Assembly (NCBI RefSeq): GCF_003008535.1
Contig: NZ_CP027666.1
Location: 1,472,001-1,536,000, forward strand
From: Ottowia oryzae
GTDB taxonomy: Bacteria > Pseudomonadota > Gammaproteobacteria > Burkholderiales > Burkholderiaceae_C
Direction of reading: 5' to 3'
Length of the DNA stretch: 64,000 bases
The position numbers were made by a program, and so were the translations under genes. The notes under the pieces were generated by a model. The model saw only the letters and a program-made list of their open reading frames with translations, did not search any database and had not been told where the DNA came from. Numbering within the stretch: the stretch's first letter is position 1; every line of letters begins with the position of its first letter. Positions 49,998 through 62,145 of the stretch are shown here, piece after piece.

Positions 49998-51902
49998 ATG
50001 CGCCTATCAAGGTCCAAGTGGGTAACGCTGACCAGCGTCGCAGCGGCCACGCTGCTGGTCACGGCATGCGGCGGCAGCGATGACGACGACACCAACCCGC
50101 CCGCGCCTGCGGACTACACCCTCACCCTGGTGCACATCAACGACCAGCATTCCACGCTGGACAGCAAGAGTCGTACGCTCAAGCTGAATACGGGCGGCGC
50201 CACGCCGTCCACCGTCACCGTGGATGCGGCGGGCTTTCCGCGCGTCACGCAGGCCATTGAAGACATCGCCAAGGCCGCTGGCCCCAACGTGCTGAAGATC
50301 CACGCAGGCGACGCGCTCACGGGCACGCTGTACTTCAACCGCGCGGGTGCCGACGGCGAGGCCGACGCCGCGATGATGAATACCGTGTGCTTCGACACCT
50401 TCACGCTGGGCAACCACGAGTTCGACAAGGGCGACAGCGGCCTCAAGGGCTTCCTCGACCTGCTCAAGAAAGGCAGCTGCAACACCACCGTGCTGAGCGC
50501 CAACACCAGCTTTGGCGCCAACTCGGCACTCAATTCATCGCGCGCGCCGGGCTATGTGGTGCCCTCGAAAGTGTTCGAGCGCGGCGGCCAGAAGATTGGC
50601 GTGATCGGCCTGACCATCGCGGGCAAGACCAAGGCGTCGTCCAGTCCCGACCCGGACACCACCTTCCAGGACGAGGCCGCCGCTGCGCAGCGCGAAATCG
50701 ACGCGCTGCGTGCCCAGGGCGTGAACAAGATCGTGCTGGCCAGCCACATAGGCTACGAATACGACCGCCAGGTGGTGGCCAAGCTGAGCGGCGTGGATGT
50801 GGTGGTGGGCGGCGATTCGCACACGCTGCTCGGCCCGGCCAGTCTGACGACGCTGGGCGTGGGCTCGCCTGCGGGCGCTTACCCCACGGTCGCCACCGAC
50901 AAGGACGGCAAGATGGTCTGCATCGTGCAGGCATGGGAATACGCCCAGGTGGTGGGCGAGCTGAAGGTGCGCTTCGACGCCAAGGGCGACGTGCAGGAAT
51001 GCGCGGGCACGCCGCACGTGCTGATCGGCAACAACTACACGCTTGGCGGCAAGGCGCCCACGGCCGCCGAGCAGGCCGCCATCGACGCCAGCGTGAAAGC
51101 TGCCGGCGTGCTGCGGGTGACCGCGCCGTCGGCCAACGCCACCAGCGTGCTGGCGCCGTTCAAGGCCCGGGTTGAGGTATTCAATAAAACCGTGGTGGCC
51201 AGCGCGCCGACCGAGCTGTGCTCGCGCCGCGTGCCGGGCGGGCCGGGCTCGGTGGACTACAGCCGCTCCAGCACGGGCTGCAACGCCGAAGGGCTGGTCA
51301 ACCAGCACGGTGGTGATATCCAGCAGCTGGTGGCGCAGGCTTACCTGGACGTGGCCAACGCCAAGTACGGCGGTGCCGACATCTCGCTGCAAAGCGGCGG
51401 CGGCGTGCGCGTGCCCTTGCTGGGCCGGGTGACGGCCGCCAACGTGATCCAGGTGCTGCCTTTCGGCAACATGCTGTTCCGCTTGCAGGTGACGGGCGCC
51501 GAGGTCAAGGCCATGCTCGAAGACGGGCTGGAAGCCACCTTTGGCGCCAACGGCACCACGGGGCCGTACCCCTACACCGGCGGCCTGCGGTTCGACGTGG
51601 ATTCCAAAGCCGCGGCGGGCTCGCGCGTCAGCCAGATCGAGGTGCGCGACCCGGCCACCGGCGCCTGGGGCACCTTGGACCCTGCCAAGACTTACCGCCT
51701 GTTCGTGCTGAGCTTCAACGCCACCGGCGGCGACGGCTACAAGACCCTGGCCGCCGTGCCCGCTGCGCGCCGGCTGGACATTGGCGTGCTGGATGCCGAC
51801 GTGCTGTTCGACTACATCGACCGCCAGCCCAAGGACGCCACCGGCCTGCCGCAACTGGGGCGCCTGCCGCTCGCGCAGTACAGCACGCGCAACTTCAAGT
51901 AA
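49998..51902 (+). CDS. 5'-nucleotidase / UshA-like lipoprotein
   Basis: Metallophosphoesterase of 634 residues. The signal peptide ends with lipobox LVTAC-GGSDDDD, so it is membrane-anchored. The metal site motifs are LVHINDQHS, IHAGDALTGTLYF, LGNHEFDKG and ASHIGYEYD, with GGDSHTLLG. The C-terminal nucleotide-specificity domain (DISLQSGGGVRVPLLG, QVLPFGNMLFRLQVTGAEVK, NATGGDGYKTL) completes the UshA architecture. It would release phosphate and nucleosides outside the cytoplasm. AGAGGG precedes the ATG. Confidence 0.9.
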   Translation: MRLSRSKWVTLTSVAAATLLVTACGGSDDDDTNPPAPADYTLTLVHINDQHSTLDSKSRTLKLNTGGATPSTVTVDAAGFPRVTQAIEDIAKAAGPNVLKIHAGDALTGTLYFNRAGADGEADAAMMNTVCFDTFTLGNHEFDKGDSGLKGFLDLLKKGSCNTTVLSANTSFGANSALNSSRAPGYVVPSKVFERGGQKIGVIGLTIAGKTKASSSPDPDTTFQDEAAAAQREIDALRAQGVNKIVLASHIGYEYDRQVVAKLSGVDVVVGGDSHTLLGPASLTTLGVGSPAGAYPTVATDKDGKMVCIVQAWEYAQVVGELKVRFDAKGDVQECAGTPHVLIGNNYTLGGKAPTAAEQAAIDASVKAAGVLRVTAPSANATSVLAPFKARVEVFNKTVVASAPTELCSRRVPGGPGSVDYSRSSTGCNAEGLVNQHGGDIQQLVAQAYLDVANAKYGGADISLQSGGGVRVPLLGRVTAANVIQVLPFGNMLFRLQVTGAEVKAMLEDGLEATFGANGTTGPYPYTGGLRFDVDSKAAAGSRVSQIEVRDPATGAWGTLDPAKTYRLFVLSFNATGGDGYKTLAAVPAARRLDIGVLDADVLFDYIDRQPKDATGLPQLGRLPLAQYSTRNFK

Positions 51903-52032
51903 GGCATGGGCGGGCGCGGCGCGGGTGGCCTGGCGGCGCCCGCGCTGCCGCGCTTTCGCCACCGCGCCGCGCGCGCCGAAACGTCGCCGTATGTAACGGA
52001 CAGGCCGGCGCAAGGCACGATAATCACCGGCC

Positions 52033-52980
52033 ATGAACCAGCTAGACGCACTCAAGCAATTCACTACCGTGGTGGCGGACACCGGGGACTTCCGCCAGCT
52101 TGCCCAGTTCAAGCCGCAAGACGCCACCACCAACCCATCGCTCATCCTGAAAGCGGTGCAAAAGCCCGAGTACGCCCCGCTGCTGGCCGACACCGTGGCC
52201 GCCCACCGCGGCAAGCCGCTCGATGAGGTGGTGGACCGCCTGCTGGTGCGCTTTGGCACCGAAATCCTGTCCATCATTCCCGGCCGCGTGTCCACCGAAG
52301 TGGATGCGCGCCTGTCTTTCGACGAAGACGCCACCTACACCCGCGCCGAACGGCTGATCGAGCTGTACCAGGCCGCTGGCGTGCCCACCGACCGCGTGCT
52401 GATCAAGATCGCCAGCACCTGGGAAGGCATCCGCGCGGCCGAGCGGCTGGAAAAGCGCGGCATCCACTGCAACCTGACGCTGCTGTTCAGCTTCTGCCAG
52501 GCCGTGGTGTGCGGCCAGGCCAAGGTGCAGCTGATCTCGCCCTTTGTCGGGCGCATCTACGACTGGTACAAGAAATCCGCCGGCGCCGCGTGGGACGAAG
52601 CCGCCCAGGCGGGCGCCAACGACCCTGGCGTGCGGTCGGTCAAGCGCATTTACGATCACTACAAGCGCCACGGCATCGCCACCGAGGTGATGGGCGCCAG
52701 CTTCCGCAACGTCGGCCAGATCACCGCGCTGGCCGGCTGCGACCTGCTCACCATCAGCCCCGACCTGCTGGCGCAGCTGGCCGCCAGTGAGGCGCCGCTG
52801 CAGCGCGCGCTGGACCCTGCGGCCGCCCAAAAAATGGACCTGCCCGCCGCGCGCTACGACGAAGCGGGCTTCCGCCTGGCGCTGAACCAGGACGCCATGG
52901 CCACCGAAAAGCTGGCCGAGGGCATTCGCGCATTCATCGCCGACGCCGAAAAGCTCGACGCACTGATGCTGGCGGCCTGA
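52033..52980 (+). CDS. tal: transaldolase
   Basis: Pentose-phosphate enzyme transferring dihydroxyacetone units, 315 residues, TalB type. It begins MNQLDALKQFTTVVADTGDF and has the substrate loop ATTNPSLILKA. The Schiff-base lysine lies in DRVLIKIASTWEGIRAAE, and CNLTLLFSFCQAVVC and ISPFVGRIYDWYKK follow. Eight bases before pgi, so the two sugar-phosphate genes form one unit. Confidence 0.96.
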   Translation: MNQLDALKQFTTVVADTGDFRQLAQFKPQDATTNPSLILKAVQKPEYAPLLADTVAAHRGKPLDEVVDRLLVRFGTEILSIIPGRVSTEVDARLSFDEDATYTRAERLIELYQAAGVPTDRVLIKIASTWEGIRAAERLEKRGIHCNLTLLFSFCQAVVCGQAKVQLISPFVGRIYDWYKKSAGAAWDEAAQAGANDPGVRSVKRIYDHYKRHGIATEVMGASFRNVGQITALAGCDLLTISPDLLAQLAASEAPLQRALDPAAAQKMDLPAARYDEAGFRLALNQDAMATEKLAEGIRAFIADAEKLDALMLAA

Positions 52981-52988
52981 CCCAGGCC

Positions 52989-54572
52989 ATGGCCACCTGG
53001 CAAGACCGTCCTCGCTGCGACGAGGCGCCCAGCTGGGCGCCGCTGCTGGCGCACGCGCAGCGCGCTTTCACTGGTAAAGACGCTTTCGATCTGCGCGCTG
53101 GCTTTGCCGCCGATGCGCAGCGCGCAGCGCGTTTCAGCTTTGAGGCGCCGCACGTTCGGGCGGACCTGTCCAAGAACCTGATCGACGCCGAAGCCCAGCG
53201 CCTGCTGACGAAGCTGGCGCACGAATGCGGGCTGGAAAGCCACCGCGACGCGCTGCTGGCGGGCGAGCCCATCAACGCCAGCGAACAGCGCGCCGTTACC
53301 CACGTTGCATGGCGAAATTGGGCGCCAGCGACCGCTGAATCAGCGCCGGCAGCTCTGTATTCGATAGCAGACTGGCGCGCGCAAATGCTGACCCTGGCCG
53401 ACGCCGTGCGAGCCGACGAGGCCATCACCGACGTGGTGAACATCGGCATTGGCGGCTCAGACCTGGGCCCGCGCATGGTGGTGCAGGCGCTGTCGGCGGC
53501 GCAGGCCACCAGTGGCCCGCGCGTGCACTTCGTCGCCAACATGGATGGGCACGAGCTGGCCGCGCTGCTGCGCCAGCTGCGGCCCGAGCAGACGCTGTTC
53601 CTGGTCGCGTCCAAAAGCTTTGGCACAGCCGAAACCATGCGCAACGCGCTGTCGGCCCGCGCCTGGTACCAGGCCCAAGGCGGCGCCGACGTGGCGCGCC
53701 ACTTCGTCGCGCTGAGCGCCAACCCCACGGCGGCGCGCGCCTTCGGCATCGAGCGCTGCCTGGGCTTTGACGAAGGCGTGGGTGGGCGCTATTCGCTGTG
53801 GTCTTCCATCGGCCTGTCGATTGCGATCGCCGTGGGCCGCGAAGGTTTTGAAGCGCTGCTGGCTGGTGCCCATGCGATGGACCGGCACTTTGCCGAAACC
53901 CCGCTGGCGCGCAACCTGCCGGTGCAGCTCGCGCTGTTGGACCTGTGGTACCGCAACGCCCTGCACCTGGCCAGCCGCTGCGTGGTGCCCTACCTGCATG
54001 GGCTGCGGGCGCTGCCGGCCTACTTGCAGCAGCTGGAAATGGAAAGCAACGGCAAGCGCGTGGACGCCCACGGGCGCACCGTGCCGTTTGCCACCGCCGC
54101 CACGGTGTGGGGGCAGGCGGGCAGCAACGGGCAGCACGCGTTCTTTCAGGCGCTGCACCAGGGCAGCGACGTGGTGCCGGTGGAATTCGTGCTGTCGGCC
54201 ACCGCCGCGCACAGCCTGCCGGAGCACCACCGCAAGCTGCTGGCCAACGCACTGGCGCAGGCGCGCGCGCTGATGATGGGCCAGCCGGGCGACGCGCCCG
54301 AACGGCACTTTCCGGGCAACCGGCCGTCCACGGTGCTGCTGCTGCCCGACCAGTCGGCTCAGAGCATCGGCGCGCTGCTGGCGCTGTACGAGCACCGCAC
54401 GTTTGCGTTGGGCTCGCTGTGGGGCATCAACAGCTTTGACCAGTGGGGGGTTGAGCTGGGCAAGCGCCACGCGGGCGAGATCGAAAATGCGCTGCTGTCG
54501 CCCGACGCGGATGCGTGTGCGGCGCTGGACGCGTCTACCGCCGCGCTGGTGGGCTGGTTGCGGCAAGGCTGA
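52989..54572 (+). CDS. pgi: glucose-6-phosphate isomerase
   Basis: Interconverts glucose-6-phosphate and fructose-6-phosphate. 527 residues. Signatures are VVNIGIGGSDLGPRMV, the catalytic Glu region VGGRYSLWSSIGLSIAI, MESNGKRVDAHG with VWGQAGSNGQHAFFQALHQG, and GSLWGINSFDQWGVELGK containing the catalytic Lys near its end. The stretch NWAPATAESAPAALYSI at about 110-127 is encoded by DNA resembling the dispersed repeat and replaces a loop that varies in the family. Confidence 0.95.
   Translation: MATWQDRPRCDEAPSWAPLLAHAQRAFTGKDAFDLRAGFAADAQRAARFSFEAPHVRADLSKNLIDAEAQRLLTKLAHECGLESHRDALLAGEPINASEQRAVTHVAWRNWAPATAESAPAALYSIADWRAQMLTLADAVRADEAITDVVNIGIGGSDLGPRMVVQALSAAQATSGPRVHFVANMDGHELAALLRQLRPEQTLFLVASKSFGTAETMRNALSARAWYQAQGGADVARHFVALSANPTAARAFGIERCLGFDEGVGGRYSLWSSIGLSIAIAVGREGFEALLAGAHAMDRHFAETPLARNLPVQLALLDLWYRNALHLASRCVVPYLHGLRALPAYLQQLEMESNGKRVDAHGRTVPFATAATVWGQAGSNGQHAFFQALHQGSDVVPVEFVLSATAAHSLPEHHRKLLANALAQARALMMGQPGDAPERHFPGNRPSTVLLLPDQSAQSIGALLALYEHRTFALGSLWGINSFDQWGVELGKRHAGEIENALLSPDADACAALDASTAALVGWLRQG
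53313..53366 (-). repeat. possible dispersed repeat inside pgi
   Basis: CGAAATTGGGCGCCAGCGAC, then AATCAGCGCCGGCAGCTCTG. Compared with the intergenic form AAATCGGCCCCTGGCGCTGG... CAGCGCTGGCAGCTATG it is recognisable but diverged. The pgi frame stays open. Confidence 0.45.
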
Positions 54573-54681
54573 GGCGCCTGCCCGCGCCAGCCCGGCTATC
54601 CGGCACGGCGCCGGATTCAGCGCTGCCTGTAGTCCAACCGACCGCGCGACCTGCGCGCCATCGGCACACGGTCGCTTCGAC

Positions 54682-55794
54682 CTACGCAGTCAGCCCCCAA
54701 GCGGCCGTGTGCACGTCGCTCAGCGCGGGCAGCGGGCTGATGGCCAGCGTGCTGCCCGGCACCAGGTGTGCGCGCAGGCGCTCGGCCCACGCCGCTTGCC
54801 CGCCCAACAGCTGCTGCCATACCTGAGCGTCTGACAGGCCGCTGGGCTGTGTGCCGTGCGCGCCCTCCCATTGGCCTTTGGCGGACCACACCAGCACCGG
54901 CGTCGCGCCAGACCACGCCGACACGCCCTCCGGCAAGGCGGCAGAGGCCAGCATGCGCCCGCCGCGCATCACGAACAGCCGGCGCTGCGGCAGGCTGGCA
55001 AGCAGCGACAAGGGCATCGCCGAGGCTGGCGCGATGGGTGCGGACGCTGATGCACTTGCCTGGGGCGCCATGGCCGCCGTGGTGGAAGCGGACGCAGCCG
55101 CCGCCGTGCCCATGCGCTGGGCCGGTGCCGCGCTGGCGGTGGCCGAACGCTCTTCACGCCAGTACGTCGGCGCGGCAATCATGCCGGGCTGCAGCAAGGG
55201 CTGGCCCTGCGGGTCGATGGGCGCCAGCGTGGGCAGGGGCGACAGCCCGGCGCCGGGCGCGTGCCGCAGCACGGCCACCGTGTCGCCGTGGCCCAGCACG
55301 CTGAACAGGCGCGCGGCAAAGTCCATCGGCAGGCGGATGCAGCCGTGCGACGCTGGGTAGCCCGGCAGCGCCCCGCCGTGAAAGGCGATGCCGCCCCAGG
55401 TCAGCCGGATCATCCACGGCATGGGCGCGTTGCTGTACAGGTTGGATCGGTGGTGCCGCCGCTTTTCCAGCACGGTGAACAAGCCGGACGGCGTGCCGTG
55501 CCCGGGCTTGCCAGTGCTGACGCTGGAATAGCCGACCGCGATGCCGTTGCGGTACACCTGCGTGTGCTGTGTGTAAAGGTTGACGAAGGCGACCACCGGG
55601 CCGCTGGGCGACAGCTCGGGCACCCAGAACGACCGCCCCGGCGCCAGCGGGTAGGCGGCGCGCTGCGACGTGCGATCGGGCCCGCGCGGCGCGGCCAGCA
55701 GCGGCGGCGCGATCAGCCCGAGCGCGCCCGCCATCAGGCCCAGGCGGCGGGCGCGGGAAGGAACATCGCGAGGGGCGGGCAAAGAATCTGGCAC
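54682..55794 (-). CDS. L,D-transpeptidase (YkuD domain) with C-terminal extension
   Basis: Periplasmic enzyme that would cross-link peptidoglycan or attach proteins to it. Of 370 residues, a Tat/Sec-like signal (SRARRLGLMAGALGLIAPPLLAA) is followed by the YkuD domain: FVNLYTQHTQVYRNG, VSTGKPGHGTPSGLFTVLEK and the catalytic HGGALPGYPASHGCIRLP (His, Ser, His, Cys, Arg). After about residue 215 comes an Ala/Ser-rich linker and a C-terminal region of unknown function (RLFVMRGGRMLASAALPEGV). Alone on the minus strand, convergent with pgi. Confidence 0.9.
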   Translation of the reverse strand: MPDSLPAPRDVPSRARRLGLMAGALGLIAPPLLAAPRGPDRTSQRAAYPLAPGRSFWVPELSPSGPVVAFVNLYTQHTQVYRNGIAVGYSSVSTGKPGHGTPSGLFTVLEKRRHHRSNLYSNAPMPWMIRLTWGGIAFHGGALPGYPASHGCIRLPMDFAARLFSVLGHGDTVAVLRHAPGAGLSPLPTLAPIDPQGQPLLQPGMIAAPTYWREERSATASAAPAQRMGTAAAASASTTAAMAPQASASASAPIAPASAMPLSLLASLPQRRLFVMRGGRMLASAALPEGVSAWSGATPVLVWSAKGQWEGAHGTQPSGLSDAQVWQQLLGGQAAWAERLRAHLVPGSTLAISPLPALSDVHTAAWGLTA

Positions 55795-55919
55795 GGCGCG
55801 GACAAGGGTTGCAACGAGAGGCGGCCAATCGTAACCAGATTGTTTTCAGGCCAACCCTCGAATGCGGGGCCGCTGGTGTGCCGCGCGTATGTTGCGGCAA
55901 TGTGGCCTGTGTCTGGCGC

Positions 55920-56348
55920 TCAGGGCCGCTCCCACGGCTCCAGGTCGCCGGGGTGCACGGTCAGCAAGGGGTGCGCTTCGGGCGCGGTGGTGGCGCGCCA
56001 GCGCTCATGCAGGGCGGGGTTGCGCGTCTGCAGCTTGGCCATCAGGTGCGCCCATTCGTAGGTCATCTGGCCCGCGGTGACGGTCATCGGCGCCGCCGGG
56101 GCGCCGGGGCGGATCTTGCTGGCGTCAAAGTGGTAGCCGCGCGCGGTGGCTTCGGCGTGGATGGCTTGCAGGTAGGCGCTCATCGCGTCCAGCGGAGCGG
56201 GGTGGGCCTTGAATCGGTCCAGCTGCGGGTGGTTGCGGTAGCCGCGCGTCTGCTCTCGCAGCACGGCCTGCGCCAGCAGGGTTTCGCGCCAGAGTGCGAC
56301 CATGCCCTGCGGATCGAGGTAACGGGGGTGAAGTGACCAGAGGCGCAT
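55920..56348 (-). CDS. pyrimidine dimer DNA glycosylase / endonuclease V-like protein
   Basis: A 142-residue protein of the Pyr_excise family, related to T4 endonuclease V, which starts repair of UV dimers. It shows MRLWSLHPRYLDPQGMVALWRETLLAQAVL, then HPQLDRFKAHPAPLDAMSAYLQAIHAEA and MTYEWAHLMAKLQTRNP. ATG 56348 fits the family start; ATG 56387 would add 13 residues. Catalytic activity of bacterial members is little tested, so the function is by homology only. Confidence 0.82.
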   Translation of the reverse strand: MRLWSLHPRYLDPQGMVALWRETLLAQAVLREQTRGYRNHPQLDRFKAHPAPLDAMSAYLQAIHAEATARGYHFDASKIRPGAPAAPMTVTAGQMTYEWAHLMAKLQTRNPALHERWRATTAPEAHPLLTVHPGDLEPWERP

Positions 56349-56465
56349 GGGGTGGGCGGCGATTGGGTGGATGCGACGGGCGAGCATGGCATGCGCGCCA
56401 GCGCTGCGGCTTGGCGCTTCGCGCGGCCAGCGGCGCGAGCACGATTTGTCAGTGGCGATGCTTCA

Positions 56466-56520
56466 AAAATACTAGCTGACAGCGCCGGTGGCGCCTGCGC
56501 TGGATGGCGATTTGACTTGA
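56466..56520 (+). repeat. dispersed palindromic repeat, copy downstream of groEL
   Basis: AAATACTAGCTGACAGCGCC, then GCGCTGGATGGCGATTTGAC. Confidence 0.65.
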
Positions 56521-56537
56521 AGCGGATCGGACAAAAG

Positions 56538-56563
56538 AAAGGCCGCTGTCTCCAGCGGCCTTT
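56538..56563 (-). terminator. rho-independent terminator after groEL
   Basis: AAAGGCCGCTG-TCTC-CAGCGGCCTTT, an 11-bp perfect stem; on the minus strand it is followed by CTTTTG. It lies 60 bases after the groEL stop. Confidence 0.85.
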
Positions 56564-56623
56564 CAGTTTTTGTCAGCGGCCGTGCGGCCGCCAACGGTCA
56601 GGCCGGGGGCCTGACGGGGTGAA

Positions 56624-58273
<1,650 letters not shown>

Positions 58274-58297
58274 TTTGATGGCTCCTGAAAATATGGA

Positions 58298-58350
58298 TTA
58301 AATCTGGCTCTAGCGCTGGTGCAACCTGCGCGAGCAGCTATTAAAAGATG
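58298..58350 (-). repeat. dispersed palindromic repeat, copy between groES and groEL
   Basis: AATCTGGCTCTAGCGCTGGT, then CCTGCGCGAGCAGCTATTAA. It occupies most of the groES-groEL intercistronic space. Confidence 0.7.
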
Positions 58351-58373
58351 AGTAAACCGGAAGCGGGGAGAAC

Positions 58374-58664
58374 TTACTTCTCGACCACGGCGAACAGGTC
58401 GTCTTCCTTCATCACCAGCAGTTCGTCGCCGTCGACCTTGACGGTCTGGCCGCTGTATTTGCCAAACAGCACGCGGTCGCCCACTTTCACGTTCATGGCC
58501 GAGAGCTCGCCCTTGTCGTTTTTCTTGCCCGGGCCAACGGCCAGCACTTCACCCTGATCGGGCTTTTCGGCGGCGTTGTCGGGGATGACGATGCCCGAGG
58601 CGGTCTTGGTTTCGCTGTCAGTGCGCTTGACGATCACGCGATCGGCCAAAGGACGAAGTTTCAA
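58374..58664 (-). CDS. groES: co-chaperonin GroES, TTG start
   Basis: 10-kDa lid of the chaperonin, 96 residues from TTG 58664, the family's exact length: KLRPLADRVIVKRTDSETKT, the mobile-loop IVIPDNAAEKPDQGEVLAVGPG and the end KEDDLFAVVEK. AGGAG lies nine bases upstream. The only ATG of the frame, at 58715, lies beyond this site and would add 17 residues unlike GroES. Controlled by CIRCE upstream. Confidence 0.96.
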   Translation of the reverse strand: MKLRPLADRVIVKRTDSETKTASGIVIPDNAAEKPDQGEVLAVGPGKKNDKGELSAMNVKVGDRVLFGKYSGQTVKVDGDELLVMKEDDLFAVVEK

Positions 58665-58748
58665 TTGAATCTCCTGGAGTTTGAACAAGAAAAGAACGCC
58701 CGCGCGGGCGGGCACTCACATCCATACGAACCGGTGTGCAACGGGTTG

Positions 58749-58775
58749 TTAGCACTCAGATCCGACGAGTGCTAA
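58749..58775. promoter_or_regulatory. CIRCE operator (HrcA site)
   Basis: TTAGCACTC-N9-GAGTGCTAA, a perfect match to the CIRCE consensus. It overlaps the start region of the groESL transcript and implies heat-shock control by the repressor HrcA, whose gene is not in the window. Confidence 0.97.
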
Positions 58776-58798
58776 TGATAGTGCCATTTGACGGCATT

Positions 58799-58802
<4 letters not shown>
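58775..58802 (-). promoter_or_regulatory. groESL sigma-70 promoter
   Basis: On the minus strand TTGAAA (58802-58797) and TATCAT (58780-58775) are spaced by 16 bases. The -10 box touches CIRCE. The -35 box overlaps the norR stop codon. Confidence 0.75.
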
Positions 58803-60415
<1,613 letters not shown>

Positions 60416-60419
60416 ATTG

Positions 60420-60485
60420 GGTATCAAGTACCTTGTTTGATGGGGGTGATTATCACCCTGATCTTTCTAACTGGTTGATGTGATT
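60420..60485. promoter_or_regulatory. NorR binding sites
   Basis: GGT-ATCAAGT-ACC (60420-60432) and GGT-GATTATC-ACC (60445-60457) match the GGT-N7-ACC core known for NorR of Cupriavidus necator; the second is part of a perfect 15-bp palindrome. GGTTGATGTGATT (60473-60485) is a weak third candidate. Three such sites upstream of a sigma-54 promoter is the known NorR layout. Confidence 0.8.
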
Positions 60486-60495
60486 GAGGTTTTTC

Positions 60496-60513
60496 TGGGC
60501 ACGAAGCTCGCTA
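60496..60513 (+). promoter_or_regulatory. sigma-54 promoter of nirK
   Basis: TGGGCACGAAGCTCGCT has GG (60498-60499) and GC (60510-60511) ten bases apart, the -24/-12 spacing, with GCACG matching the consensus after GG. It lies 47 bases before the nirK ATG and downstream of the NorR sites. Confidence 0.78.
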
Positions 60514-60558
60514 TCTCTTGGGTGCCGATAACGGCCCAACACGACCACAGGAGAAAGA

Positions 60559-62055
60559 ATGAAAACCGCACACCCCCGCCTCGCGCCCCTGGCTGCCGCC
60601 GCTTGCGCCTTGATGTTCGCCTTGGGCGCATCGATGCCAGCGCACGCGCAGCACACAGGCCACGCCGCCGCGGCGCCCGCGGGCACGGCCAGCGCCGCGC
60701 CTGCGCCTGCACCGGCAGCGAACGCCGCCGTCAAGAAGGTGGTGCTGCACACCAACATCGTCGACGGCAAGATGGTCTACGTCGACGACAAGGGGCAGGT
60801 CAACCCGACGATCGACGCCCGCGTGGGCGACACCATCGAGGTGCAGGTGGACAGCGGCGAGGGCGCCGAGCACGACTTCGTGATCGACGAACTCAAGGTG
60901 AAAACACCCCGGTTCAGCGCCGGCACGGGCAAGGCCAAGGTGCGCTTCACCGTCACGACGCCGGGTGAATTCACCTACTACTGCTCGGTGCCGGGGCACC
61001 GCCAGATCGGCATGGCCGGTACCTTGCGCGTGGCTGGCGCCGCGGCCGCCAGCGCTGCTGCCGCTCCGAGCAACGCTTCGACCGATGCGGCGCTGGCCCT
61101 GTACACCCCGGCTCCTGCGCCCTTGCGCGGGCCCGACCCAACGGCGGTCAGTGTGTCGGCCGACCCGGCCAGCGTGCCGCCCGCCATCGGCGCGCGTGCG
61201 CCCCAGACGCAGAAGGTGCGCATGGAAACGGTGGAACTCGCGGGCAAGCTGGACGATGGCACCACCTTCACCTACTGGACTTTCAACCGCCAGGTGCCGG
61301 GGCCGATGCTGCGTGCGCGCGTGGGCGACACGGTCGAGCTGACGCTGGCCAACTCGAAGGACAGCAAGGCCATCCATTCGATCGACCTGCACGCCGTGAC
61401 CGGCGGCCACGGCGGTGGTGAGCACACGCAGGTGGCCCCGGGGCAGGAAAAGACCATCACGTTCAAGGCGCTGAACCCAGGCCTGTTCGTGTACCACTGC
61501 GCCACGCCGCTGGTGCCCCAGCACATCGCCGCCGGCATGTACGGAATGATCCTGGTCGAGCCGGAAGCGGGCCTGCCCAAGGTGGACCGCGAGTACTACG
61601 TGATGCAGGGCGACATGTACACGCAGCGCCCCAACGGCGCCAAAGGCCACCAGGAGCCGGATCTGGACAAGATGTCCAACGAGCTGCCCGACTACTACGT
61701 CTTCAACGGCGCGGTGGGCGCCCTGACCAAGACGCACAAGCTGCAGGCCAAGGTGGGCGAGACGGTGCGCATCTACTTTGGCGTGGGCGGCCCCAACAAG
61801 ATCTCGTCCTTCCATGTGATCGGCGAAATCTTTGACAAGGTCTACAGCGAAGCTGCGCTGAACACCGTCAAGACCAACGTGCAAACCACGCTGGTCGCAC
61901 CCGGCGGCGCGACCATCGTTGAGCTGAAGGTGCAGCACCCCGGCAGCTACCTGCTGGTTGACCACGCGCTGTCACGCACCGGCAAGGGCGCCGTGGGCGT
62001 GCTGGAAGTCACCGGCGAAGGCGAGCCCGGCGTCTACAAGGCCGGAAAGCTCTGA
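60559..62055 (+). CDS. nirK: copper-containing nitrite reductase with extra N-terminal cupredoxin domain
   Basis: Reduces nitrite to nitric oxide in the periplasm. The 498-residue protein has a signal ending PAHAQ and an Ala-rich linker. Next comes a cupredoxin domain with type-1 copper ligands (AEHDFVIDEL; YYCSVPGHRQIGM), then a second Ala-rich linker. The two-domain CuNIR core follows: AIHSIDLHAVTG (type-1 His, catalytic Asp, type-2 His), LFVYHCATPLVPQHIAAGM (type-2 His, type-1 Cys, His, Met), FHVIG and LLVDHAL (type-2 His). All catalytic residues are present. AGGAG precedes the ATG. First gene of the nirK-ric-nor unit. Confidence 0.93.
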   Translation: MKTAHPRLAPLAAAACALMFALGASMPAHAQHTGHAAAAPAGTASAAPAPAPAANAAVKKVVLHTNIVDGKMVYVDDKGQVNPTIDARVGDTIEVQVDSGEGAEHDFVIDELKVKTPRFSAGTGKAKVRFTVTTPGEFTYYCSVPGHRQIGMAGTLRVAGAAAASAAAAPSNASTDAALALYTPAPAPLRGPDPTAVSVSADPASVPPAIGARAPQTQKVRMETVELAGKLDDGTTFTYWTFNRQVPGPMLRARVGDTVELTLANSKDSKAIHSIDLHAVTGGHGGGEHTQVAPGQEKTITFKALNPGLFVYHCATPLVPQHIAAGMYGMILVEPEAGLPKVDREYYVMQGDMYTQRPNGAKGHQEPDLDKMSNELPDYYVFNGAVGALTKTHKLQAKVGETVRIYFGVGGPNKISSFHVIGEIFDKVYSEAALNTVKTNVQTTLVAPGGATIVELKVQHPGSYLLVDHALSRTGKGAVGVLEVTGEGEPGVYKAGKL

Positions 62056-62066
62056 TCGCCACTGCC

Positions 62067-62101
62067 GCCGGCCTCGCGCTGCCCGCGGGCGCGAGGCCGG
62101 C
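62067..62101. other. hairpin between nirK and ric
   Basis: GCCGGCCTCGCGC and GCGCGAGGCCGGC form a 13-bp perfect stem with a 9-base loop and no T-run. It probably acts as an attenuator or protects the nirK mRNA end. Confidence 0.55.
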
Positions 62102-62145
62102 AGGCCGGCTCACCCACTCCACCCCATCCCCCCCGGAGAAACAGC

